Source of the DNA: Nitrososphaeraceae archaeon
GTDB taxonomy: Archaea > Thermoproteota > Nitrososphaeria > Nitrososphaerales > Nitrososphaeraceae
NCBI GenBank assembly: GCA_009377575.1
Contig: WHTU01000011.1
Coordinates: forward strand, 1 to 64,000
Length of the DNA: 64,000 bases
Reading direction: 5' to 3'
How positions within the stretch are numbered: the stretch's first letter is position 1; each line of letters begins with the position of its first letter. This document shows, piece after piece, positions 46,873-55,147 of this stretch. The position numbers and the translations under genes were made by a program. A model generated the notes under the pieces. It saw only the letters and a list, made by a program, of their open reading frames with translations, ran no database searches and had not been told where the DNA came from.

Positions 46873-47110
46873 GATATCAAGATATATTATAGATAATTTC
46901 GCTTGCACCACAAGAACTGATTGAAGCGAAGGACTGTTAGCAAGCACCTATCTTTTTTCCTATTCTATTCAATTAATTAGATGAAATAATATTATGAATA
47001 TGCAGAGGTGAATCACAATCGGTATATTGGTGAACTTTTTCGCCGTACTATTCCAAAGATTGCAGTCCTCAGCTTTGCATAAATACTCTAGAAAATTATG
47101 AAATTGAGTT

Positions 47111-47707
47111 TTATGGTGACTCTATTTGGTTCGACCCTATGTGTTGGATAGCTGTTCCATGTGCTGATACTGTTACAGAGAATCCGCCTTCATTGAAGTT
47201 TAATGTTTCATTTGATGTATTTATTAATGCTATATCAGTTATTCCAATAGGTAATTCTGCGTGGTACAGACATGATCTTCCTTCAGCAGACAAGTCTAGG
47301 TCCTTCCCATCAAGTGTACCGTTATTAATTGGGTCTCCAATATTCAAAGTATTTAGCTTTGGAGCAACTCCTGTTACTATGTTTATTTTTGGTCTTCCGT
47401 CTACATTACATAGTACTTTCATGGCAATATGACTATGACCTTCCACGCTTGTAGCAAATGGAGTGAAATCCATCAAAAGTATATAATCTCCTTCAGGCAG
47501 TTGTCCATTAAGAGGAATATGTTCTGAAATGATGAGATTATCAAAAGTATGTTCTGTATGTTGCTGAGTAGCAGTATTATTCACTATTGGTACCGTTTGA
47601 GCGAATAGATCAATTTTGCCCAAATAGCCTGGGTATACTGTTGCTGCTACTGTCATGATTGCTAACCCAAAGCATAGCTTATTATTCTCGAATATGCCAC
47701 ATTTCAT
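47111..47707 (-). CDS. secreted protein, paralog of 45739-46329, function unknown
   Basis: A 198-residue precursor with signal peptide (GLAIMTVAATVYPGYLGKIDLFA). The matched core reads EGDYILLMDFTPFATSVEGHSHIAMKVLC, INIVTGVAPKLNTLN, GRSCLYHAELPIGITDIALINTSNE. Identity to the paralog is low but the order of strands and both Cys are kept, suggesting an old duplication. There is no His-rich tail here. Probably a surface beta-sandwich protein; role unknown. Confidence 0.75.
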   Translation of the reverse strand: MKCGIFENNKLCFGLAIMTVAATVYPGYLGKIDLFAQTVPIVNNTATQQHTEHTFDNLIISEHIPLNGQLPEGDYILLMDFTPFATSVEGHSHIAMKVLCNVDGRPKINIVTGVAPKLNTLNIGDPINNGTLDGKDLDLSAEGRSCLYHAELPIGITDIALINTSNETLNFNEGGFSVTVSAHGTAIQHIGSNQIESP

Positions 47708-48049
47708 TGAGGGAGATTAAGAAATATGATATTTAAGGTTATTTTGATAGAGATCTAATTATGTTGGTTTTTGAAGGATTTATAGCGATAGTGATGAATG
47801 TTATTAGGTACTGTGAATCCCTTCGGTTGGATGTCATAAGTGATCGATTTCATAGACTTTGCTCGTGAAAAGTCATTAGGGTATATGTACTCCTGTGCTA
47901 TTATCATTACTTTATCGCTTGGAATCGAATCTTCTAAGAAGAAGAGAATTGCCAAATACAGCTGTATCACTTATGACCCATCCTAAAGCCGCTAACGCCG
48001 GTGTAAGTATAAGAGAGTTTGTGAAACTATAAAACAAACCAGCAGCTAT

Positions 48050-48415
48050 TCATATTGTTATAACATTATATGTAAACGATATTCCTAAATTCTGTTTAAT
48101 TTTTCTAAAAGAATACGCTCCCAGCTTCAGTGCTCGTTGATAAGTAGCATCACAATTTTCTACATACAAATGGATCCCAGCTATTGTAGATTTGTAATCT
48201 TCACCCATTGCCTTGGATAACATGATTACAGAATCGCCAAGTCTAAGTTCAGCATTGCCTACACTACCATCAGGCATAGAGTAGCGTTCAGTTTCATTCG
48301 CATCAAACGCCTTTTTGACAAAGTCGATTAGTTTGTCTGCACCTTGAACTAGCAAATATGGTGTAACCGTATGATAACCATCAGGAATCGGGTCATTGCG
48401 TCTTGTTTCTGATCG
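48050..48415 (-). pseudogene. VOC/PhnB-like glyoxalase-fold protein, truncated at both ends
   Basis: The open frame begins right after TAG (48416-48418) and reads SETRRNDPIPDGYHTVTPYLLVQGADKLIDFVKKAFDA without any start codon except an internal TTG. DGYHTVTPYL is the hallmark start of PhnB-type VOC proteins. MPDGSVGNAELRLGDSVIMLS and GIHLYVENCDATYQRALKLGA follow. After that the typical end (GDR...DPFGN..WIATH) is missing, replaced by unrelated residues. The gene has lost both its start and its C-terminus. Confidence 0.75.
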
Positions 48416-48684
48416 CTAATGTCCAATAAGACGAGACTCTCCGATAATCATTGACAGTAGACTCGCTGTACTGATTACTAATGAGCGTGATTATGAAAAT
48501 GCCTTATATCTCTCGAACGGGATTATGAATAGTTTGTCTTCGTATCTGAATACCCTAGAGTGGCAAACTTAGGTCTACAGGCGACTACTATCAAGTTGGA
48601 TTTACTCATAAAAAATAGTATACCATATATAGTTAACAAGTCTGCAAGGGATCAGAATTATAGTTGTCACAAGAGGAATCAATA

Positions 48685-49159
48685 TTAATGGGAGTAACGT
48701 ACTGCTCGACAGTACTTTGTCAATTCATTCAAGAAATGAGACCAACCTTCATCATGCTTTTTAGCAATTTCGCCTGCTTTAAATCCTGTGTGTGACAACT
48801 TGAGTCTAGTTTTATCATTCTCGATCTTCTCCAGTTCCCAGGTTACAACTGTATTCGGAAAGTTTGCGATATTCGGTTCACGGTAAGTATAAGAGATTCT
48901 TTTATTTGGCATGAATTCAACTACAGTTCCTTCAGGAAAATAGTCCATCTTTCGATATTCGGAATCTGTTTTATTGAAACTGAACTTCACTTTTCCTCCG
49001 ACTTTGGGTTCTAAAATCGCCTGATCTGGAAAACCAATTTGTAAACTCGTTTGGATCAATAATAGCTCTAAAAACAACTTCTGGAGAAGCATCAATTAAT
49101 ATAGTTTTTTTTATTTCCGTTGTTTCTCCTTCTTGCTCTCCTGCTGCATCGGTTTTCAT
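48685..49159 (-). pseudogene. SRPBCC/AHSA1-family protein with one frameshift
   Basis: ATG 49159 opens an AHSA1-type sequence (EIKKTILIDASPEVVFRAIIDPNEFTNWF). At the four-T run on the coding strand (49030-49033) the frame slips; without one T it continues as PDQAILEPKVGGKVKFSF, EGTVVEFMPNKRISYTYREP, NTVVTWELEKIENDKTRLKLSHTGF to the stop at 48685, giving a normal length of about 157 residues. Such proteins are usually paired with an ArsR regulator, and one is divergent here. A single homopolymer slip makes a sequencing error quite possible. Confidence 0.85.
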
Positions 49160-49183
49160 TAGATGTTCTTATATTGTAACATA

Positions 49184-49207
49184 TTTAAACGTTTAAACAT
49201 TTAAATA
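49184..49207. promoter_or_regulatory. three phased 8-bp repeats, candidate ArsR operator
   Basis: TTTAAACG, TTTAAACA, TTTAAATA follow with exact 8-bp phase, and the first 14 bp (TTTAAACGTTTAAA) are a perfect palindrome. They lie in the 72-bp divergent region between the AHSA1-like gene and the ArsR gene. A similar triple occurs at 49671-49694. Confidence 0.65.
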
Positions 49208-49231
49208 TCGTCTTAACTGTTATCTAATTTA

Positions 49232-49555
49232 ATGGGTTCACCTTGGAAAGCGTTATCAGATGATAACAGAAGAGAAATTCTTCTCCTACTTAGGAAGAAA
49301 GATATGACACCCACTGAGGTAGTTGAACACTTTAATTTTACATTACCTGCGGTCTCAGCCCATCTTCGCGTATTGAAAGAAGCAGATCTAGTTACAGAAA
49401 AAAAACGGGGGAAAAATAGGTTTTATTCATTGAATGATAGCAAGTCCTTAGAAGTAGTTAAATTCCTTGAAGAAGTGTACGACTATAACTTGAATTCGCT
49501 CAAAGAATATGTAGAAAATAAGGAGAAGAAGAGGAAAAAGAAAAGTAGTTACTGA
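49232..49555 (+). CDS. ArsR-family winged-helix regulator
   Basis: A 107-residue one-domain ArsR protein: WKALSDDNRREILLLLRKKDMTPTEVVEHFNFTLPAVSAHLRVLKEADLVTEKKRGKNRFYSLN, then a long C-terminal helix and a lysine-rich tail. It has no cysteines for metal binding, as in the subgroup divergent from AHSA1-like genes. Targets are probably the divergent AHSA1 gene and the downstream monooxygenase gene, both preceded by the same repeat pattern. Confidence 0.9.
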   Translation: MGSPWKALSDDNRREILLLLRKKDMTPTEVVEHFNFTLPAVSAHLRVLKEADLVTEKKRGKNRFYSLNDSKSLEVVKFLEEVYDYNLNSLKEYVENKEKKRKKKSSY

Positions 49556-49670
49556 CATTGGTAATCACAAATGGCAGATGACGTAGATATATAGTAACAA
49601 TGATAAAAAGAGGATCCCTTCGCCCTAGAATTCCTAATAATTACTAATTTTTATTGTTAATATCATATCG

Positions 49671-49694
49671 CTTAAATACTTAAACACTTAAATA
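49671..49694. promoter_or_regulatory. three phased 8-bp repeats upstream of the ABM gene
   Basis: CTTAAATA, CTTAAACA, CTTAAATA with exact 8-bp phase, ending 11 bp before the monooxygenase start. It matches the triple at 49184-49207 in length, phase and core (TTAAAYA). Probably a second site for the same ArsR protein. Confidence 0.6.
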
Positions 49695-49705
49695 CTCGTT
49701 TATCC

Positions 49706-50086
49706 ATGATGATATGTATGGTAAAATTTGGTGAAATTGACAAATATGTAACGTTCAAGAGGCACTTGGAAGAAGACATAGGTCCATTCGTTCTCATCAA
49801 TTCGTACAGCGTTGACCCTAAGGAAGTCGATGAATTTCTAAAGGCATTTGCCGCCGTATCAGATGCTTTTAAGCACCAGCCTGGTTATATTTCAGTGCAA
49901 TTACATAGAGGTATTGCGGGTAGTGGAACTTTTGTTAACTACTCAGTTTTGGAGTCCATGGCAGAATACAGAAAGATGTTTACTAATGATGAAGTTAAGG
50001 CCAGTTTAACTAAGTTTCCCCTTAGTACAGTCGCATATCCACACCTCTTCACGAAGGTCGCAGTCCCAGGAATCTGTGTGGGGTAG
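49706..50086 (+). CDS. antibiotic biosynthesis monooxygenase (ABM)-like protein
   Basis: A 126-residue protein with a dimeric ferredoxin-like ABM domain. Residues about 28-110 contain VLINSYSVDPKEVDEFLKAFAAVSDAFKHQPGYISVQLHRG and the strand TFVNYSVLESMAEYRKMF. Such proteins are small oxygenases or heme-degrading-type folds; the substrate is unknown. A Rieske-like pseudogene starts 9 bp after its stop, so the two may once have formed a redox operon. The start may be internal (Met3 or Met5). Confidence 0.8.
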   Translation: MMICMVKFGEIDKYVTFKRHLEEDIGPFVLINSYSVDPKEVDEFLKAFAAVSDAFKHQPGYISVQLHRGIAGSGTFVNYSVLESMAEYRKMFTNDEVKASLTKFPLSTVAYPHLFTKVAVPGICVG

Positions 50087-50094
50087 GTTGGCAA

Positions 50095-50342
50095 ATGGCC
50101 GTGACTGAGTTTTTAGAGGTTGCAAAATAGATGAGAACTTCTGGAAGAACGAAACATATCGAATATTACGGACTGATTGCAAACCTAGGTAGCAAGGTTT
50201 ATGCGTTGAATAATAGATGTAATCATCGAATGGTCCACTTTCAATGGGACACATTCAAGGTAACATCGTAACTTGTCCAATGCATGGAGCTAGATTTGAT
50301 CTTATATCGGGAAAGAAGATATTAGATCCAAAAATACCATGA
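50095..50342 (+). pseudogene. Rieske [2Fe-2S] ferredoxin, broken by a stop and a frameshift
   Basis: ATG 50095 reads MAVTEFLEVAK and meets TAG (50128-50130). The same frame continues GRTKHIEYYGLIANLGSKVYALNNRCNHRM, which includes the first cluster motif CNH. Near 50238-50243 the pattern moves by one base and continues SMGHIQGNIVTCPMHGARFDLISGKKILDPKIP to TGA 50342, with the second motif CPMHG. Both ligand pairs (Cys-His, Cys-His) and the family length of about 80 residues are therefore present, but in two frames with an in-frame stop. Two lesions make real inactivation likely. Confidence 0.85.
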
Positions 50343-50750
50343 TTTAAAACAAATTCATTATCAGTAACCGTATGGTGCATACATATTTACATATCTCGAC
50401 TGAACAGTATGAGAAGTTCTCCAGAATGGCCAGCTTACTGTCCTGATTCTGACCCAATCGCCATTTCAAGAGACCTTTCTGTCATGGACAGTGCAGAGGA
50501 CAGCAGATCTAAAAAAAATAGAGATAGTTATACCTTCTGATTGCAATCACCACCATCTCCACAGGATCTGGCTTCCACGTTTTATCTTTACACTGACCAG
50601 ATGAGTTTATCAATATTTTGAGTAATATACAAAAGAGCATTTTCATATCTAATAGTTAGAATGAGCATGAAATTCCGGTATTGCAACGTACACATTTGGT
50701 TTAATAGTATTTGTTGTGTATTATATTAAGTAATAAAAGGTGCATTGTAG
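50343..50750. other. intergenic region, no gene supported
   Basis: About 400 bp after the broken Rieske gene. A 43-codon frame from ATG 50410 (MRSSPEWPAY) is too weak to call. Nothing else seen. Confidence 0.4.
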
Positions 50751-51095
50751 ATGAGTAAAATTTTCGGTAATAACAGGCATTTCCTGTTGTATACTCTAAA
50801 GTGGATGAGCATATACATAGCTATAGGATTCATTGCGGCCTTATTATTGCCATTCCCTGCATCTCTGATCGGAGCAATCGGAGGATTTATGCTAGTTAAC
50901 TTCTTAAGGACACGCTTAATGTTGAAAAAGATGGGGATTAGTATGAGAGGATTATTTAGTTCGCGGCGGTCGTCAGACGTGAGCCCTTCCATGTATGGAT
51001 ATGATCCGATAAAATACTACTGTATGAGTTGTGGTAATGAGCACAAAGAAATCGCATGCCCTAAATGTGGTTCAAAAATGAAGAGAGTGGGATAA
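50751..51095 (+). CDS. small membrane protein with C-terminal zinc ribbon
   Basis: A 114-residue protein. Two close hydrophobic segments (IYIAIGFIAALLLPFPASLIGAIGGFMLVNFL, about 20-52) form a hairpin. A basic stretch follows, and the C-terminus is a zinc ribbon, YYCMSCGNEHKEIACPKCGSKMKRVG, with two CxxC pairs. The ribbon should face the cytoplasm. I recall related proteins in Thaumarchaeota, but the function is unknown. Monocistronic. Confidence 0.8.
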   Translation: MSKIFGNNRHFLLYTLKWMSIYIAIGFIAALLLPFPASLIGAIGGFMLVNFLRTRLMLKKMGISMRGLFSSRRSSDVSPSMYGYDPIKYYCMSCGNEHKEIACPKCGSKMKRVG

Positions 51096-51688
51096 AGTAA
51101 CACAATACCAATGATGGGATGGCCGGAAGAAGTCGATTGTTGGGAACCTTAAATAGTATTCGTCCATGCTGTTGTCTTTGTAATTGTTTACTTCTTTTAT
51201 GTGATTTGAAAGTCGAAAGATAATCCGAGATATCCTAATCATTTGTTACTAGCGATCGTTGTCTAATAATGTCATTTGATAATAGGGGGATTACAAAGAA
51301 GAAGAGTCAGATGCGATTCCTGTAATACGCCTGTATCAATGATGGTGGGTGTCAAGGTAGTGGATGAGTTGGGCGGTAATCTTGTCTAAAACTGGTGTAA
51401 GAAGTGATTCTTAGATAAAGGAGAAACCGCACAGAGACAGTAAGAACAAGTCCTAGTTTACTAACTGACTAATGCTGGAAGTACAAGACATCCTGAAGCC
51501 AGTAGCGGAATCAAGAAAATCCTTAGGTATCCATTCATTCACACATCTGTACCCCCCTTTGAGACCAACCAGTCCGTGTATAAACAAGGTAAAGGTTCAG
51601 CCCAATTCCCATTGGACAAACCGATTCCATACAGGTTGGTCAACAAGATTGTTATTTTCAGAGTTAGAGATCTTGTCTTGAGTTATAC
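51096..51688. other. intergenic region, no gene supported
   Basis: 593 bp between convergent genes. A plus-strand frame at 51472-51681 has no protein-like pattern. No repeat or RNA structure recognised. Confidence 0.45.
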
Positions 51689-52564
51689 CTAGCCCTCTCG
51701 AACCTTTTCCAACTTCCTAATTTCGTCCCGGATTAGGGAGTGTCTGAGGTCTGAAGAGACCAGCACTTCCCGATTCAAGGATATTGTGACATACTTGATT
51801 CCCTGAACATTCTCTAGCGCGCGAGTCTTAGTTATCACTTCAGCCAATGAGCTTGCTCTGCAAAGCACATGTTTCATCGGCGGTTTGAGAGTGTGGTGTG
51901 TTTGGACCGACTCGCCCATTATTCTTCGTACCTCATCCATGCTGACTCTTCCTGCAACTACCAGTGGATATATCAGCGCGCCCGAATCTATCAGTGCGCC
52001 GAGAAGAGGATCAATAGATATCGTTTTCCTCTCCAAGAGCAGATTAAGATGCTTGCGTAGAGTCTTTGGGCTTAGCCCGGTAGATTTTAAAAGTTCTCCA
52101 AATGGAACTTTGGGTTCATCTACAAGAGCATCCATTATTAACAGATCCGTATTGGACAGTGGCGCTCGCCTCTTCTTGCGCGGTATGAAAGCTCGCATTG
52201 ACGGTCTAACACCCAATATCTTGGTGAGATTATCTGTGGCCTCACACTCACTTTTAGTCCATAGGCGCAAGGTAATTCGCCCATCAACTTTCCAAGCTAC
52301 CCAAGATATTTCTGGCGCTGCGAACGCCGCTAGTACAGACTTGCGCGAAAAGTTGCCATGAAAGAATAACATGAGATCATCGCGGTCAAATACGCTCGAA
52401 TCTATCACTAACATGAATCCTTGAATGATGCCCTTGCTCCTTAACCGGCTCAGCCGGTCCCTAACCGCAGGAGCTGAGAGCGAAACTCGCTCGCCTAGAG
52501 ATTGGTAGCTCTGACGTGCATTCCTATATAGTCCCACAAGCAGCTGAAAGTCCTTCGAGTCCAT
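51689..52564 (-). CDS. Lrp/AsnC-like regulator with two winged-helix domains
   Basis: A 291-residue regulator. The N-terminal AsnC-type HTH is KDFQLLVGLYRNARQSYQSLGERVSLSAPAVRDRLSRLRSKGIIQGFMLV. A ligand-binding-like alpha/beta segment follows, and a second winged helix lies around 145-190 (NTDLLIMDALVDEPKVPFGELLKSTGLSPKTLRKHLNLLLER). Tandem HTH regulators of this style are frequent in Thaumarchaeota. GC is above the local level. It is divergent from the NTF2-like gene with 92 bp between starts and may regulate it. Confidence 0.85.
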   Translation of the reverse strand: MDSKDFQLLVGLYRNARQSYQSLGERVSLSAPAVRDRLSRLRSKGIIQGFMLVIDSSVFDRDDLMLFFHGNFSRKSVLAAFAAPEISWVAWKVDGRITLRLWTKSECEATDNLTKILGVRPSMRAFIPRKKRRAPLSNTDLLIMDALVDEPKVPFGELLKSTGLSPKTLRKHLNLLLERKTISIDPLLGALIDSGALIYPLVVAGRVSMDEVRRIMGESVQTHHTLKPPMKHVLCRASSLAEVITKTRALENVQGIKYVTISLNREVLVSSDLRHSLIRDEIRKLEKVREG

Positions 52565-52656
52565 TACTTAGTTTGAGACCAGCTTGAATATAAAATTCCC
52601 TAAATCGAAAGCTGGACCTAACGAGATCTTAAATCCAGTGCTACCGAAGGAATGCT

Positions 52657-53037
52657 ATGCAAAAAAATGAATCTGCAAAAAGTGCGAAGGAAATTGTGAT
52701 GGGGTTCATAGAGGCTTTGGAGCGAAAAGACTTCAAAGCTGTTAGAAGCTACATAAGCGATAACATATCGGTCCTGGCGCCTGGGCCTGTTGAACTAACA
52801 ACTTTCAACCAATCTGAGCCATTCACGACCTATCTGGAACACGCGAACCTACCCAGATTAGAGATCAAGAAGGAGTTCGCGGATAGCAACGATGTCTGCC
52901 TTCTATACGAAATGAATTATCGCGAGCCGCCTGTGACAACCTTTGTATGTGGATGGTTTCACGTGAATGATGATGGGAAAATAAGTTCATTAAGGTTCGT
53001 TCTAGATCCAAGAACTTTGTTCCAGCCGAAAAAATAG
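52657..53037 (+). CDS. NTF2/SnoaL-like protein
   Basis: A 126-residue cone-shaped fold: SAKEIVMGFIEALERKDFKAVRSYISDNISVLAPG at the start is the standard SnoaL-like helix and strand, and GWFHVNDDGKISSLRFVLDPRTLF is the terminal strand pair. The cavity could bind a small hydrophobic ligand or have weak enzyme activity; nothing specific is visible. The divergent Lrp-like gene is its likely regulator. Confidence 0.85.
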   Translation: MQKNESAKSAKEIVMGFIEALERKDFKAVRSYISDNISVLAPGPVELTTFNQSEPFTTYLEHANLPRLEIKKEFADSNDVCLLYEMNYREPPVTTFVCGWFHVNDDGKISSLRFVLDPRTLFQPKK

Positions 53038-53223
53038 ATAGAGACATGAAAAACATAGATGATCATTCTTGATTCACTGTAGATGGATTGAGGCATTGCA
53101 GCAAATACGTTTCATTACGAAGAATTCTTTTAATGAGCTAGTTATTACATCAGATGGAGAAATCTATCTTCATAACTTTAACCCACATCGAGGGCATCGG
53201 GGTTTGGACTAGCCCAATTTGAT

Positions 53224-53258
53224 CTTAAGAGTAAATTTTTCTTAAGAGTAAGTTTTTT
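53224..53258. repeat. 17-bp tandem duplication downstream of cbtA
   Basis: CTTAAGAGTAAATTTTT is followed directly by CTTAAGAGTAAGTTTTT. The T-rich ends lie 8-40 bp beyond the cbtA stop on the opposite strand, where they read as A runs, so a terminator role for cbtA is doubtful; each unit also contains CTTAAG. Confidence 0.5.
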
Positions 53259-53265
53259 GCATTCA

Positions 53266-54003
53266 TTATATTGTGCTGAGCTTGGTTTCTCTAGTTTCAT
53301 GGGGTTTAACTATGTCCCAGAACGAACCTAAGAGAATACCCAAGATCCCCCAAAATATGCCCATTGTTATTGTAGATACAATTCTGAAATTCATTAGCAA
53401 ATTAGATGATATTGTGATCTCATCGGGATTTGCAGGTAATACTACAAAGGCCAAGGCAATGATCACAGCATAAACTGTTGGTACAATGATCTTCATTGAC
53501 TCTCTGCGCGTTTGACCTAAACTTCTATAAAGTATTGCAACACCCAAAGCAGTAAATCCAGAAATGACCAGCATGCCGATATACAAACTTTCTCTGTATT
53601 CGATAGTCTCAGGGTCTCCAACAGCCGGAGGATTTGCAGGATACTTTAATGCAGGAATCAAGAATATTACGAAAAACATAATGCCAGCGAGGATTAGTCC
53701 CTTCTTCTTGTTGTTGGATCCTGGAAGAGAATCCCTAGAGTAAATATAGACTATTCCAAATAAGGCAGATATGGAGGTACCCAAAATTGTTCCCGCAACA
53801 ATCTCCCCACCTTTCTGCCATAAGCGATACTGTACAAGCTCGTCAACATCTACAGACTCACCAGATGCTACAGTATTTTGTACTTCAATCGCAACGGCCT
53901 GATCTATATATGGTTCAACCAGTATCTGATTTATTAAACCAAGTATTGTTCCCGCGATGGCTCCAGAAACAAGTGTTATTAAAATAAAAGCAACGGTTTT
54001 CAT
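53266..54003 (-). CDS. cbtA: CbtA-family cobalt transporter subunit
   Basis: A 245-residue membrane protein with about six helices. It starts VAFILITLVSGAIAGTILGLINQILVEPYID, typical for CbtA, and has ALKYPANPPAVGDPETIEYRESLY, the conserved loop of the family. The neighbouring upstream gene encodes the CbtB partner, 34 bp away on the same strand. Together they are predicted cobalt importers, needed for cobalamin. In many bacteria the pair is B12-riboswitch controlled; I see no such riboswitch here. Confidence 0.88.
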   Translation of the reverse strand: MKTVAFILITLVSGAIAGTILGLINQILVEPYIDQAVAIEVQNTVASGESVDVDELVQYRLWQKGGEIVAGTILGTSISALFGIVYIYSRDSLPGSNNKKKGLILAGIMFFVIFLIPALKYPANPPAVGDPETIEYRESLYIGMLVISGFTALGVAILYRSLGQTRRESMKIIVPTVYAVIIALAFVVLPANPDEITISSNLLMNFRIVSTITMGIFWGILGILLGSFWDIVKPHETRETKLSTI

Positions 54004-54037
54004 TTCTCATCATTCTTGACGTAAATACAGAGACAGC

Positions 54038-54256
54038 TTAATGGCAAGGAAAGCCAGCGGCGTGTCTCAAATCATGGTAGAATTCATGCATCCATAAGTC
54101 ATCAAATGCCTTTTGTCCTTCTACCAGACTAAATAACTGTCCCTGATCATATCCTACAATAAACATGCCAAACAATAATATAGCTAATAATATGCCTACT
54201 GCAATTTTTGGTAAACCAGATGATTCCTTTACGATCTGTGTGTTAACGGTAGACAT
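54038..54256 (-). CDS. cbtB: CbtB-family cobalt transporter subunit
   Basis: A 72-residue protein with a single membrane helix (IAVGILLAILLFGMFIVGYDQGQ) and the conserved C-terminal metal motif HEFYHDLRHAAGFPCH, rich in His and with one Cys. This combination is diagnostic of CbtB. It is the first gene of a two-gene operon with cbtA. The His cluster presumably captures Co(II) outside the membrane. Confidence 0.92.
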   Translation of the reverse strand: MSTVNTQIVKESSGLPKIAVGILLAILLFGMFIVGYDQGQLFSLVEGQKAFDDLWMHEFYHDLRHAAGFPCH

Positions 54257-54680
54257 TTAATTTAGATACTAGACAGTGATCTCGTATATAAACTCTTGGC
54301 CAGTTCATCCAACACCTTCCTTTCTTACGCCTATTTTACTACAACGTAAATCTATCAGCGGCTTGTATCGGATAAACTGTCCCATTGTTTGAATGGCATC
54401 GGCAAAGGCCTTATAATTACAAAGTTTAATGACAATGACAGTTGAAACTGATGACAGCAAATAGCATAATATTCTTCGATCTTGCAGGATGTCTAGCATC
54501 ACGTATAAATTTTGTCAAGATGTATGATAATTCAAACACACTAATTCAAGAAACACTCTAAGTATGAATCAGTATTTTTCAAAGTAAGGTAGGGGAATTT
54601 GCTTGTTACTAAAAGCAAGACAATCAATCTCTAACAAACAGATTTTTTATTTTTCGACGATGGGCTAATTTATAGACCTA
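54257..54680. other. intergenic region, no gene supported
   Basis: 424 bp upstream of cbtB. The part near 54262-54295 would hold the cbtB promoter. No coding frame convinces, and no cobalamin riboswitch-like box is recognised. Confidence 0.45.
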
Positions 54681-55001
54681 CTAAGCAAAGAAATAGATTA
54701 CTAATAGATCCTGACTGCCTACAATAAATCTATGATGGGCATATGCAGGAACAAAGATGAAATCAGCACTCTTAACTGGTTTTAGCTTCCCCTCTATTTC
54801 TATAGATCCATTGCCTTCAACTACAAAATAGACCTCATCCACCGAATGTGGAAGTTGAGTATCTGTCTCTCCCTTTCTAAGTCTAAGGATTCCCAGATCA
54901 ACCCCCTTGTTGTTAAAGACATTCAAGAAATAACTACTAGTACCATTCAAGTCAGCAATTACTTTATCAAGACTGATAAAATTATCTTCTTCCTCTTCCA
55001 A
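54681..55001 (-). CDS. cupin-domain protein
   Basis: A 106-residue single cupin. The pattern LGILRLRKGETDTQLPHSVDEVYFVVEGNGSIEIEG is the first cupin motif, with the metal-site His and Glu, and FVPAYAHHRF is the second. No ATG is available at the 5' end; the frame starts at TTG 55001 after TGA, and the first residues (EEEEDNF) are acidic. Function may be a small dioxygenase, isomerase or sensor. Monocistronic. Confidence 0.8.
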   Translation of the reverse strand: MEEEEDNFISLDKVIADLNGTSSYFLNVFNNKGVDLGILRLRKGETDTQLPHSVDEVYFVVEGNGSIEIEGKLKPVKSADFIFVPAYAHHRFIVGSQDLLVIYFFA

Positions 55002-55147
55002 TGATTCTATTACTCACTTTGCGAGCACCCTCGAATATATTTCTATATGATTTGGATCACTTGCAAAATGCGATTGCATTGATAACACGCTGCACACACA
55101 ATAAATTCATATAAGTACTAATTCATAATACATCATATCCAACAGAG

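Noticed and set aside
47755-47970. 71-codon minus-strand frame
   Set aside because: No recognisable pattern; not the missing end of the VOC protein and no promoter evidence.
51885-52361. 158-codon plus-strand frame in the Lrp-like gene
   Set aside because: Antisense shadow of the two-HTH regulator.
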